Assembly: GCA_002506175.1 (NCBI GenBank)
Contig: DAXB01000087.1
Location: 1 to 15,209, forward strand
Reading direction: 5' to 3'
Source of the DNA: Methanomassiliicoccaceae archaeon UBA113
Lineage (GTDB): Archaea; Thermoplasmatota; Thermoplasmata; Methanomassiliicoccales; Methanomethylophilaceae
Length of the DNA: 15,209 nucleotides
Below are positions 1 to 7,567 of the stretch, piece after piece; the stretch's first letter is position 1, and each line of letters begins with the position of its first letter. The notes beneath the pieces are model-generated. The model saw only the letters and a list, made by a program, of their open reading frames with translations. It had not been told where the DNA came from and did not search any database. Both the position numbers and the translations under genes were made by a program.

Positions 1-9
1 ATCCACTGA

Positions 10-969
10 AATTCAGAAAGAACCCGTAACAGCGATGCAATCGATATAGAGGATACGGTTCGTAATGCATGTTTCGCATATTCGCAGATTGGAAATGCGA
101 ATGCCGATTTTCTGATGCATGTAAGAAGGAAATTGATAACCGCATCGGTGCAGAGCGATACAATTGATCTGATAGCAGATGTCAGGCAAAAAGGCTCCGA
201 ATTAATAAGAATCCGTTCAGAGATAGATTCATGTGGTCTTCCGGTGGATATCAATGATTCAGATAAGATAACATCATTCATGAACGAGGTCCTGTCGTTA
301 GATCCTGCAATGTTATCCGATAATAATCCATCAGTGACAGCGTCTACTCTCAAGGCAATATGTGCATGTGCTTCTACAGTGATGAGTAGGATGCTTGATG
401 TGGATTCCTCTGGTTTGGTTTATGTTGATATGTCTGTTGCGGCACTGAAATCAATCAACGATCTGGATAGGATGATTATAGGCTTCCATAATGAGTATGA
501 TTGTCCTTTGTACGAAATGATCAGCGAGTGCAGATCGTTTTGCAGCACCGTGGTTATGCATGAACCTGAAATCATGGCAATAATCAGCGTTTGGGATCCA
601 TCAATCCTCTTGAAAGACGAGGGACTCGATGTTGCTGGTTCATGGGTTAAGGCAAACAATGCAGGATTCTTATCGAAGAAGAAAGCAAAGGCTGAATTCA
701 TGTCAAAGGTCAGTCCGTATCTTCGTAATAGTACTGTTGAATTTGATTCGTTATCCACCACAGCGTCACTTATAGGGGAGATAGGTCCAGCAATACGCAG
801 AACATGCAAGATCCCGTCTAAGTATTCGAACAATCCGAAAGTGATAACGTACATTCATAATATGTACGAAAAATCGGAAAAGGCAGAAAAAGTAGCATCT
901 GTTCTTACAACATATGGTTTAAGTCCGAATAATATGAAAGATGTTTATTCAAAAGCTCAGAAAGCATAG
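10..969 (+). CDS. Central part of a large SF1 helicase (5'-incomplete), ending at an in-frame TAG
   Basis: The frame is open from 10; its first ATG is at 115 and has no Shine-Dalgarno sequence. Codons 10-114 already read like protein (a stretch containing FAYSQIGNANADF), so 115 is probably not the true start and the frame is cut at the left end by the TGA at 7-9 or by a frameshift. The product is mostly helical, with no Walker A and no recognisable catalytic motif. This fits the long spacer that DUF4011/DUF3320 helicases carry between Walker A and the DExx box; membership is inferred mainly because the next 726 codons in the same frame are clearly that helicase. The segment ends in TAG at 967-969, and ATG 976 follows in the same frame after two codons. 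It is AT-rich compared with the genes to the right. It could be a degraded gene or part of a read-through protein. Confidence 0.6.
   Translation, partial: NSERTRNSDAIDIEDTVRNACFAYSQIGNANADFLMHVRRKLITASVQSDTIDLIADVRQKGSELIRIRSEIDSCGLPVDINDSDKITSFMNEVLSLDPAMLSDNNPSVTASTLKAICACASTVMSRMLDVDSSGLVYVDMSVAALKSINDLDRMIIGFHNEYDCPLYEMISECRSFCSTVVMHEPEIMAIISVWDPSILLKDEGLDVAGSWVKANNAGFLSKKKAKAEFMSKVSPYLRNSTVEFDSLSTTASLIGEIGPAIRRTCKIPSKYSNNPKVITYIHNMYEKSEKAEKVASVLTTYGLSPNNMKDVYSKAQKA
967..969 (+). other. In-frame amber codon 1 in the helicase frame
   Basis: TAG lies between codons AAA-GCT-CAG-AAA-GCA and GGC-CTG-ATG, all in the frame that runs from 10 to 3462. Either it terminates translation (with possible reinitiation at ATG 976, where only a weak AGGG-like sequence precedes), or it is decoded, for example as pyrrolysine. 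Confidence 0.9.
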
Positions 970-975
970 GGCCTG

Positions 976-3156
976 ATGGAATCATTTTCAGTTGCATCTT
1001 CAGAATGGACTCAGTCATATTCTGCACTTTCGGATTATCTCGATGTAGACGTGGATCTTTCCAATCCCAGTGTGTGTATGAATTACTGCGATGGATTGGA
1101 GAGTGAGTCCGATTATCTGTTTGATTGGGTAAATTGGAACCAATATGCAGGGAGATTAACCGATCTGGGGGCAGGTGCCGCAATCCAGTATGTGAAAGAT
1201 AAGGCCGATGCAGACATTCTTGTTCATTCGGTGTTAAAATCGATGTATAAAGCGTTCATCAATATATGCCGTACCGAATCTGAAGCTCTCAGAATGTTCA
1301 GTGCATCATCGTTTGAAGAATCCATTGAGAAATTCAGAGTCCTTGATCAGAATTATACGAATCTCAGCAAGAATCATTTGAAGTATGTTTTATCTTCAAG
1401 AGTACCTAGGAATCTGGATTCATCAGTACCTGGAACAGAATCCAGAATTATATATAAGGCGATAAACAGCGCTAAAATAAGGAAATCAATAAGGGAGCTC
1501 TTATCGGAAATACCCAACATCCTACCTAGGATTTGTCCGTGTTTATTAATGAGTCCCCAGTCGGTTTCACAGTATATTACAGCTGCATTTCCTAAGTTTG
1601 ATCTCGTAATATTCGATGAATCATCACAGATAACCACCAGTAAAGCAATCGGAGCATTGGGCCGTGCAAATAATGCTATAATCGCCGGAGATAGCAGACA
1701 ATTGCCTCCGACATCGTTTTTTCAGAAGAAGATCGAGTTGACTGAGGAGGATGACGATCAGATGGATATTGATAGTTTCCTTGATGACTGTCTATCATTA
1801 AACATGCCCGAAACATATTTGGAGTGGCATTACCGCAGCAGACACGAGAGCTTGATTGCGTTCAGCAATAGGATGTTCTATGAGAGTAAGATGCTTACGT
1901 TCCCTTCCCCGAATGATCAAGAAACCAAAGTCAGCATGAGGTTTGTCGGAGGGGAATATGAGAGAGGAAAGAGATGCAATCCAAAGGAAGCTTCTGAAGT
2001 CGTAAAAGAAGTATATAGGCGTATCATGGACCCCCAGCTTTGTAAACAAAGCATCGGAATAATTGCGTTCGGAATCAGTCAGCAGTCCTATATTCAGGAC
2101 ATGCTTGATGATTTGTTAAAGAACGATTCCAACTTCTTCACTGCAATGAACAATATGGGTGAGAGTATTTTTGTGAAGAATCTAGAGACTGTTCAGGGAG
2201 ATGAGAGGGATGTAATCCTCTTTTCCATCGGATATGGTCCAGATTCATCTGGATATGTGTTGCAGAACTTTGGTCCTATCAATCGTGAAGGCGGAGGAAG
2301 AAGGTTGAACGTCGCCGTGTCTCGTGCGAGAATGGAGATGGTCGTATTTTCATCGATGAAATACACTGATGTAAAGATTACATCTGCTTCGAGCAAAGGT
2401 GTGAGAAGTATCAGAGAGTTCTTGAGATTTGCAGAAAACGGTGGACGTTTCGAGGAACAACTCTTTGAAACCTCATCAACGAAGGGAACAATGATCTTGA
2501 GTGATGTTGCAAAGGCTCTGAATAATGCCGGGTATCAGTGTCGTTTTGATGTAGGGACATCACAATTCAGGGTTGATATCGGTGTCGTAGATCCGAAAGA
2601 TCCGACCAAGTATATCCTCGGACTCTTGAGCGATGGGGAATCATACAAAGCATCTGAAAATACCAGAGACAGGGAGTATGCAAGAGCCGACGTTCTATCA
2701 AGATTAGGATGGAATCTGATACATATTTGGTCTGTTGATTGGTATTTCAATAGAAAGAATGCATTAGACAGTATTCTATCCAGACTTGACTCTCTGAAAG
2801 ACGGTAACTGTCATGAGGTATGTCAGATTTCCGAGGCAGATCCGAACTATGGATTATCGGAGACATTTAAAACATTTGAAGAAACAGTGAAGGAGAAAGA
2901 AAAGGGCCGCAAGGTAGAATATGTCCCATATCCAATCGACTGCATCATTATAGATCCTGATAGGGCAGTTAGTGAAAGGAACACTATTATCAATCTCGCA
3001 ACTCCGATAATACAGGCAGAAGCCCCTATTGAGGAAACATATCTTCTCAAACTATACTCCAAGAGGGTAGGAATCAAGCGTCTGACGGAGCAGAAGCGCG
3101 GCATATTGATCAGAAATCTCAGGTCAATATTCAACCCTACCATAAATGGAAGATAG
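976..3156 (+). CDS. SF1 (UPF1-like) helicase with C-terminal Vsr-like nuclease domain (DUF3320-type helicase)
   Basis: This segment encodes the ATP-hydrolysis and RecA2 half of a large helicase, followed by a nuclease-like domain. Visible motifs in order are: FRVLDQNY spacer end; PCLLMSPQSVSQY; Walker B LVIFDESSQ (DES at 1615-1623); motif III GDSRQLPPTSFF (1687-1722); WHYRSRHESLI (1825-1857); motif V TVQGDERDVILFS (2188-2226); motif VI RRLNVAVSRAR (2299-2331). Codons 2548-2760 match the restriction-endonuclease-like domain of this family: an Asp at 2575, then ILGLLSDG (Asp at 2632), then TRDRE and LGWNLIHIWSVDWY. The usual Glu of IECDG is Leu here, as in the LGILCDG subtype. Walker A is absent from the window, so this piece alone should not hydrolyse ATP. 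It has the same frame as the upstream segment, and its TAG at 3154 is again followed by conserved sequence. Such helicases commonly sit in phage-defence islands; no partner is visible here. The base composition is AT-rich, suggesting transfer. Confidence 0.85.
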   Translation: MESFSVASSEWTQSYSALSDYLDVDVDLSNPSVCMNYCDGLESESDYLFDWVNWNQYAGRLTDLGAGAAIQYVKDKADADILVHSVLKSMYKAFINICRTESEALRMFSASSFEESIEKFRVLDQNYTNLSKNHLKYVLSSRVPRNLDSSVPGTESRIIYKAINSAKIRKSIRELLSEIPNILPRICPCLLMSPQSVSQYITAAFPKFDLVIFDESSQITTSKAIGALGRANNAIIAGDSRQLPPTSFFQKKIELTEEDDDQMDIDSFLDDCLSLNMPETYLEWHYRSRHESLIAFSNRMFYESKMLTFPSPNDQETKVSMRFVGGEYERGKRCNPKEASEVVKEVYRRIMDPQLCKQSIGIIAFGISQQSYIQDMLDDLLKNDSNFFTAMNNMGESIFVKNLETVQGDERDVILFSIGYGPDSSGYVLQNFGPINREGGGRRLNVAVSRARMEMVVFSSMKYTDVKITSASSKGVRSIREFLRFAENGGRFEEQLFETSSTKGTMILSDVAKALNNAGYQCRFDVGTSQFRVDIGVVDPKDPTKYILGLLSDGESYKASENTRDREYARADVLSRLGWNLIHIWSVDWYFNRKNALDSILSRLDSLKDGNCHEVCQISEADPNYGLSETFKTFEETVKEKEKGRKVEYVPYPIDCIIIDPDRAVSERNTIINLATPIIQAEAPIEETYLLKLYSKRVGIKRLTEQKRGILIRNLRSIFNPTINGR
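3154..3156 (+). other. In-frame amber codon 2 in the helicase frame
   Basis: TAG lies between GGA-AGA and ACC-ACA-TAT-TGG. The same frame stays open to the TGA at 3460-3462 and continues with family-like sequence, so this TAG is more likely an internal codon or a recent nonsense mutation than the ancestral end of the gene. Confidence 0.9.
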
Positions 3157-3462
3157 ACCACATATTGGGGAAAACAAACCGACAGAGATGCAGATACCTA
3201 TCGTGTATCGGATAATCCAGAAAACAACCGTTCAATTGATTGTATCCCTTATGAAGAATTGAGAAATGCTTGTGAAGATACTATTAGGACATATGTTACA
3301 TTAAGCAGAGATGTGGCCGTTGTAGCAATATCGCGTACACTTGGTTTTAAGCGTAAAGGTGCAGCAATAAACGACATTCTTGAAGATGTTATTACATATG
3401 AGATTGGAGACGGAAGAATTGTTGATAAAGACGGCGTTCTTTTTGTTAATGAGACAAGGTGA
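3157..3462 (+). CDS. C-terminal tail of the same helicase, in frame beyond the second TAG
   Basis: The 101 codons read in the frame of the preceding segment. They contain TYWGKQTD, a YRV motif, then RSIDCIPYEELRNAC and SRTLGFKRKGAAI, and end in TGA at 3460-3462. From family knowledge, DUF3320-type helicases finish with just this layout: an aromatic-Trp stretch, 'YR', 'R.I..IP..EL..A', then a small helical domain around 'LGF.R.G..I'. The first start-like codon is TTG at 3259, with no Shine-Dalgarno sequence, so an independent gene is unlikely. I read it as the native C-terminus of the helicase, reached only if the TAG at 3154 is decoded, or left as a remnant if it is not. Confidence 0.7.
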   Translation, partial: TTYWGKQTDRDADTYRVSDNPENNRSIDCIPYEELRNACEDTIRTYVTLSRDVAVVAISRTLGFKRKGAAINDILEDVITYEIGDGRIVDKDGVLFVNETR

Positions 3463-3572
3463 GATTCCGCAAAGGGTAAGCTGTCTTTAGAATATCGAGT
3501 AATCATTAACACTGTATATGGCAGATATTTTGCTCATACGGGGGATGTATTTTGATACAGAATCAATGAGAA

Positions 3573-3591
3573 GACGGAATCGGATTCCGTC
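3573..3591. terminator. Near-perfect hairpin between convergent genes
   Basis: GACGGAATC (3573-3581), one base, GATTCCGTC (3583-3591) form a 9-base inverted repeat. It lies between the end of the + strand helicase and the end of the - strand membrane-protein gene at 3608, the expected place for a shared transcription terminator. No strong T-tract follows on either strand, so the function is inferred from position and symmetry. The remaining bases 3463-3572 show no gene I can support. Confidence 0.5.
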
Positions 3592-3607
3592 AAGAAGTTT
3601 TCATTAG

Positions 3608-4642
3608 TCAGAACTTGGGCAGTTCCTTCTGGCTGTAAACAACGAATGCCAGATAAATGGAGATCAGACAGGGGATTCCGTTTAGGATCACCGAGAGCCA
3701 CGGGATGCTTGGAAGAAGGCCTCCGGCTATCAGCGAGATGAATCCCGAGAAACCGAAGATGAACAGCATGATACCAGGCAGGATCCTGGATTCCTTCCTG
3801 AGCATGGCGAACAGTCCGACAATGATGAACAGAATGCCGGCGCCCACGATCATATATCCTTCGCAGTAGACCGTGAAGATCAGCAGTATACCTATCAGCA
3901 GGAACATCACAGGCGTGAAACGCATCTTGCCCACTGCGAGGAGCAGTATGGACACATAGACCATGAGCGCTCCCGAAGTTAGTTTCAGTGCGGTGACGGT
4001 CGCCAGCGGGAGCTTAGATGGATCATTAACTGCATAGAACAGCACGAATCCTCCGAGAGCGAATGCGAACAGCATGTAACCTAGGACGGAGCCGGATGCC
4101 TTGAAATCCGTCCCATCATCCGAGTTGAGAAGTGCTGATCCCGGGAATGTTATCCTTTCGGATGCACAGCAGAACGAGAAGTACAGCGGAATCACCGCTA
4201 TGATGAAATTGAATGCTATGTCGACCGCGAACACATCGATGAACAGATCGATGAATGTCCACAGGAATATGGTTATCGGGACGATAGACAGCAGCCATTT
4301 CTTCCTGTCTTTGGATGTCAGTGTGACGAGGGATACAAGCAGGATGAAGATGCATATCTGGAGTGACGAATAAAGATAGTAATCTGTGGATGACCAGAAC
4401 AGGTGGGCGAAGCCCATCATGGCGAAGAGCAGCGCAACCACGTCCCTTCCTCTGAGGACTATCAGAAGCGTTGAGATTATTATCATCCCTATGCCGACGG
4501 TGATGCATGTTACTTGCGCAGACAATGTGAACTGTCCGTTCGACAGGTTGTTTAGCATATAGAGCAGCCAGTATCCGCCGATAAGGAAGAATCCGGCCGC
4601 GCTGAGATAGTTGCGTGCTTCGGTCTTTGCGCTTTCATCCAT
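3608..4642 (-). CDS. Polytopic (about 12-helix) membrane protein of unknown function
   Basis: The protein has 344 residues and about twelve hydrophobic helices, with small charged loops only (GRD after helix 2, SKDRKK after helix 4, and a longer polar loop NSDDGTDFKASG before helix 7). The polar loop splits it into two six-helix halves. Both begin with a Gly-rich helix (GFFLIGGYWLLYML and GYMLFAFALGGFVLFY) and share a similar order of features, suggesting an internal duplication. I chose ATG 4642 over an upstream in-frame GTG at 4717 because GAGG stands eight bases before it and a TATA-like box (4684-4691) lies between the two. The stop is TGA. A transporter or channel role is possible, and the two-half layout loosely recalls GPR1/FUN34/YaaH-like proteins, but I see no diagnostic motif and do not assign a substrate. 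It is transcribed in the same direction as the DMT transporter upstream but has its own promoter. Confidence 0.75.
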   Translation of the reverse strand: MDESAKTEARNYLSAAGFFLIGGYWLLYMLNNLSNGQFTLSAQVTCITVGIGMIIISTLLIVLRGRDVVALLFAMMGFAHLFWSSTDYYLYSSLQICIFILLVSLVTLTSKDRKKWLLSIVPITIFLWTFIDLFIDVFAVDIAFNFIIAVIPLYFSFCCASERITFPGSALLNSDDGTDFKASGSVLGYMLFAFALGGFVLFYAVNDPSKLPLATVTALKLTSGALMVYVSILLLAVGKMRFTPVMFLLIGILLIFTVYCEGYMIVGAGILFIIVGLFAMLRKESRILPGIMLFIFGFSGFISLIAGGLLPSIPWLSVILNGIPCLISIYLAFVVYSQKELPKF

Positions 4643-4683
4643 AGGAAAACCTCGGATTACACGGTCGTTCCAGGTGTTTCCAG

Positions 4684-4691
4684 CATATAAT
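4684..4691 (-). promoter_or_regulatory. TATA-like box for the 3608-4642 membrane protein
   Basis: ATTATATG on the - strand lies about 42 bases before ATG 4642. With an archaeal start site about 25 bases downstream, the leader would be near 20 bases and would contain the GAGG Shine-Dalgarno sequence. It also argues against the GTG at 4717, which lies upstream of the box. Confidence 0.5.
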
Positions 4692-4785
4692 GGGTTAGTT
4701 CGATATGGAGCAATCACAGGTTAGCATCCATATTGTTTCGGTATGGAATGAAATGCGGCATCCCTATGACCGACGAATTGGTGCT

Positions 4786-5715
4786 TCAGGATTCGGACCC
4801 TTTATTTTCATCGGCTTCCGTTGTTTTTGTGTGGGGCTTGAGGTTCAGGACGATCGTAGCCGCAATGATGAGGAGCATACCGAGGAGGGCCAGAGGTGTA
4901 GGCATCTCCATGTACACTATGAGTCCGCATATCGACGCTATGAGGGGCTCAAAACACGCAAGGATTCCGGCCTTTCCGGCTTCCAGACCCTTGAGCCCTT
5001 CGTTGTACAGGAAGTACGGGATGATGATCGTGAGGACCGTGGACACCAATACGATGATCCATGCGTCCCAATGAGTGTTGCATGCTTCGATTATGCATCC
5101 GAAATTCATGAGCGGCAGGGCCGCCAGACCTCCGATGAGGAACGCATAGAATTCCATGGTCAGCGGGTGATATTTCCCGACGATGTACTTCCCGGATACG
5201 GAGTATATGGAGTAGCACAGTCCCGAGAGGATGGCGATGACCACGCCCATGAACACCAGTGATTCTGTGTTGCCGACACCCATCGTGAGGAAACATCCCA
5301 ATGTTGCGAGAACCAGTGCGATGATCTTGACCTTCGTGATCTTCTCCTTGAAGAGTATGGCCGAGAAGATGACTACGAATACCGGTGCGATGTACAGGAG
5401 GACGCTGGTCATTCCCAGGGAGATCATGGAGATCGCCTCCACATACAGGATGTGTGTGCATGATATTCCGATCACACCGGCAATGATGAATGCGGGCAGA
5501 TCTCTCAGTTTGATCTTGAAGAGCTGCTTTCCGCCGAACAGCATGAACAGGGCGATGATCAGTGCGCTGAGAAGGACCTTGAGGTTGGCAACCTCTATCG
5601 ATCCCATACCGTATTCCATCAAGGGGCGCGAGAACAGGCCGACGGTTCCCCAGAGTCCGGCCCCTATGAGCACCAGAATGGTGTATTTCAGTTCTCTGTC
5701 TTTGATGAATGCCAT
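4786..5715 (-). CDS. EamA/DMT-superfamily transporter
   Basis: The 309-residue inner-membrane protein has ten predicted helices in two EamA repeats. The first repeat begins at about residues 10-30 (LVLIGAGLWGTVGLFSRPL) and ends with LLYIAPVFVVIFSAILFKEKIT. The second begins near GVVIAILSGLCYSIYSVSGK and ends with ACFEPLIASICGLIVYMEMPTP. Both ends have the classic 'P-x-F/L...E' signature of drug/metabolite exporters. Length is normal for the family. The start at 5715 is supported by GGTGA six bases upstream; the stop is TGA. The C-terminus is a short charged tail after helix 10. The substrate cannot be told from sequence; family members export or import amino acids, nucleosides and other small metabolites. 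A good TATA box stands at 5772-5779, so it is probably transcribed on its own. Confidence 0.92.
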   Translation of the reverse strand: MAFIKDRELKYTILVLIGAGLWGTVGLFSRPLMEYGMGSIEVANLKVLLSALIIALFMLFGGKQLFKIKLRDLPAFIIAGVIGISCTHILYVEAISMISLGMTSVLLYIAPVFVVIFSAILFKEKITKVKIIALVLATLGCFLTMGVGNTESLVFMGVVIAILSGLCYSIYSVSGKYIVGKYHPLTMEFYAFLIGGLAALPLMNFGCIIEACNTHWDAWIIVLVSTVLTIIIPYFLYNEGLKGLEAGKAGILACFEPLIASICGLIVYMEMPTPLALLGMLLIIAATIVLNLKPHTKTTEADENKGSES

Positions 5716-5771
5716 CCATCTTCACCGATAGTATGAATACTGCGGCTATCAGAACTTACCACATCTTTCAA

Positions 5772-5779
5772 GTATATAA
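5772..5779 (-). promoter_or_regulatory. TATA box for the DMT transporter
   Basis: TTATATAC on the - strand lies in an AT-rich tract (5768-5800), 57 bases before ATG 5715. The predicted transcript would start near 5747 and include the GGTGA Shine-Dalgarno sequence. The box lies just beyond the 3' end of the GNAT remnant. Confidence 0.55.
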
Positions 5780-5802
5780 TAATAGGTAAAATAATTAAAC
5801 AA

Positions 5803-6296
5803 TCAGAGGCAGAGCAGATTCAATTTTGGGAATGGGATTACTTCATCAGGTATGCTTTTAGGACCGATGCTCTTCGTCATGTACAGAGGTCGTACCATTT
5901 TCCGAATTTGACACCGCATCTCCTGACTATCCCCGACTCCGCAAAACCCATCCCCTCATGGAACAAATGGTTTCCGCAGGACTCGTCTTCAGAATACGAT
6001 ATGCATGCGACCATGAGGCGTATGTTCATAGACTCGAGGATCTCTTCAAGCCTGTTGTACAGCATGTGTCCTATCCCCTGTCTGCGGCGGTCATTCCTGA
6101 TATAGACTGAGAGCTCTACGCTGTTCTCGTACGGTTTGCGAGGTCTGAAGCGTCCTGCATAGGCGTATCCGATCACGGTCTCATGGTATGTGAAGTTCGT
6201 AGATGGATATACAACATGCACCACATGGATCGCTACTCGCAGATCAAATGTGCTGAATTTGGGATGAAGGCACGCCGGAGACAGAAAAGGCGTCAT
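5803..6296 (-). pseudogene. Decayed GNAT N-acetyltransferase (phosphinothricin acetyltransferase-like)
   Basis: The open frame (5877-6296, 139 codons) has the acetyl-CoA-binding core of PAT-like GNATs: GYAYAGRFRPRKPY, VELSVYIRNDRRRQGIG (RRxGIG pyrophosphate loop), LFHEGMGF, and VKFGKWYD near the end. Intact family members have about 165-180 residues. Only about 38 codons precede GYAYAG here, and they do not form the normal N-terminal half; a fragment resembling the 'IY..YV..T..TF.Y' start runs straight into the core, so a deletion of roughly 30-40 codons is likely. At the 3' end, TGA follows KWYDLCT, but shifting frame by one base at about 5881 continues MTKSIGPKSIPDEVIPFP to a TGA at 5803, the expected C-terminal tail. 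Two independent lesions make a pseudogene the best reading. It lies 15 bases after the aminotransferase stop, so it was probably co-transcribed with it. Confidence 0.65.
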
Positions 6297-6311
6297 CCGG
6301 CATTTAGGTTT

Positions 6312-7520
6312 TCAGTTCGTTCTTCTCTTGATGAAGGATTCGAGCTTGTCGTAGGCCGCGTCCAGAGTCTCTATCGGGGCGAGCAGGATGGTTCTGAAGT
6401 GGTCCTGTCCGAACTCCTCGCAGAATCCGGAACCGTGGACGAACACGACCCCTTCCTCTTTGATCAGATCGAACACGAACTCCTTGTCGGTCTTCCAGGG
6501 GGTCCCCTTGAGGTCGATGTGCGGGAACATGTACAGGGCACCTTTCGCATGCCTTGTTGTTATGCCGTCGATCTCGTTGAGCCTCTTGTACGTGAAATAC
6601 TCCCTGTCCTTCAGCTTCCTGTTCATGTCGAGGATGTAGTCCTGAGGTCCCTGCAGCGATGCCTGGGCGGCTGCCTGGCACGGGACGTTAGGACAGATCC
6701 TTGCTCTGAACTGCTTCATCATTCCGACGCGGATCTCGTCCATGAGTCCGGAATCGTCCATGAAGTAGCAGTATCCCATCCTCCATCCGGGCATGAGGTT
6801 GACCTTGGAGAATCCGTTGAGGATGATCCTGGGAACATCCGATTTGAGCCTGGATGCGGAGTAGAACTCCCCGTTGAAGACGATCTTGTCGTATATCTCG
6901 TCGGAGATAAGCGGGATGTTGAACTCAGCCGCTATGTCTCCGAACTCCTTGATCGCCTTCTCGGAGTAGACTGCGCCTGTCGGGTTGTTGGGGTTGATCA
7001 GGATTAGGGCCTTCGTCCTGTTGGTGATCCTCTTGCGGATCATGTCCACATCGGGCCTCCAGTCCTCATCCTCGATCTGCCTGTATGGAACGGTCCTTCC
7101 TTCGTAGAAGTTGATGTATTGCATGTAAGAGGGGTATCCGGGTCCGGGGACCAGGACCTCGTCCCCCGGTTCGAGGAACGTTCCCATCATGATGTTGATG
7201 CATTCGCTGACGCCCGAGGTTATGTAGACGTCGGATGTGCTGATGGAGACTCCGTGCTTCTCATTCTCCCTTTCAACGATGGCCTGTCTCAGGCTCATCT
7301 CTCCCTGGGAATCTCCGTATCCGTTGTCCACTCTGTCGACTGCCTCTCTGAGCGTCTGTTTGAAGTACTCAGGGGTTTCGAAGTCCCATTTGTTAGGGTC
7401 CCCGATGTTGAGGTTGTACATCTTCATCCCGGTCTTGGCTGCTTCCGCCGCGGGTGTTGTTACCTCGCGTATGGCGTAATTCATTCCCAAAGACCTTCTG
7501 GATGCCCTGATAATCTTCAT
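6312..7520 (-). CDS. Class I/II PLP-dependent aminotransferase (alanine/aspartate type)
   Basis: The cytoplasmic 402-residue enzyme is of fold type I. Visible landmarks are: NIGDPNKWDF (38-47); GYGDSQGEMSLRQAI (68-81); TSGVSE (101-106); PGPGYPSY (125-132); NPNNPTG (176-182) with the Asn that contacts PLP; SDEIYD (206-211) with the Asp that binds the pyridine nitrogen; NGFSKVNLMPGWRMGY with the Schiff-base Lys239; and HFRTILL with Arg376, the usual carboxylate-binding arginine. It probably moves an amino group between an amino acid and 2-oxoglutarate or pyruvate; the layout resembles AlaA-like alanine transaminases, but substrate is not decided by sequence. ATG 7520 has only a weak GGAAG upstream. 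The stop is TGA. It lies 47 bases downstream of the Fic gene and 15 bases before the GNAT remnant, so the three may share a transcript. Confidence 0.93.
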   Translation of the reverse strand: MKIIRASRRSLGMNYAIREVTTPAAEAAKTGMKMYNLNIGDPNKWDFETPEYFKQTLREAVDRVDNGYGDSQGEMSLRQAIVERENEKHGVSISTSDVYITSGVSECINIMMGTFLEPGDEVLVPGPGYPSYMQYINFYEGRTVPYRQIEDEDWRPDVDMIRKRITNRTKALILINPNNPTGAVYSEKAIKEFGDIAAEFNIPLISDEIYDKIVFNGEFYSASRLKSDVPRIILNGFSKVNLMPGWRMGYCYFMDDSGLMDEIRVGMMKQFRARICPNVPCQAAAQASLQGPQDYILDMNRKLKDREYFTYKRLNEIDGITTRHAKGALYMFPHIDLKGTPWKTDKEFVFDLIKEEGVVFVHGSGFCEEFGQDHFRTILLAPIETLDAAYDKLESFIKRRTN

Positions 7521-7567
7521 GCTATCTTCCGTTCAATCCTATGGCTTGTATTTATTTTGTACGCGTA

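Noticed and set aside
976..978. ATG 976 as the start of a naturally separate helicase gene
   Set aside because: Same frame as the upstream segment, only a weak AGGG-like signal, and it would lack Walker A; kept only as an alternative.
3518..3607. 29-codon ORF after the helicase, ending in TAG
   Set aside because: No ribosome-binding site, overlaps the hairpin at 3573-3591, and would be the only TAG-terminated gene here.
4705..5262. Long + strand ORF opposite the DMT transporter
   Set aside because: Low-complexity shadow rich in charged residues; the opposite strand encodes a clear ten-helix transporter.
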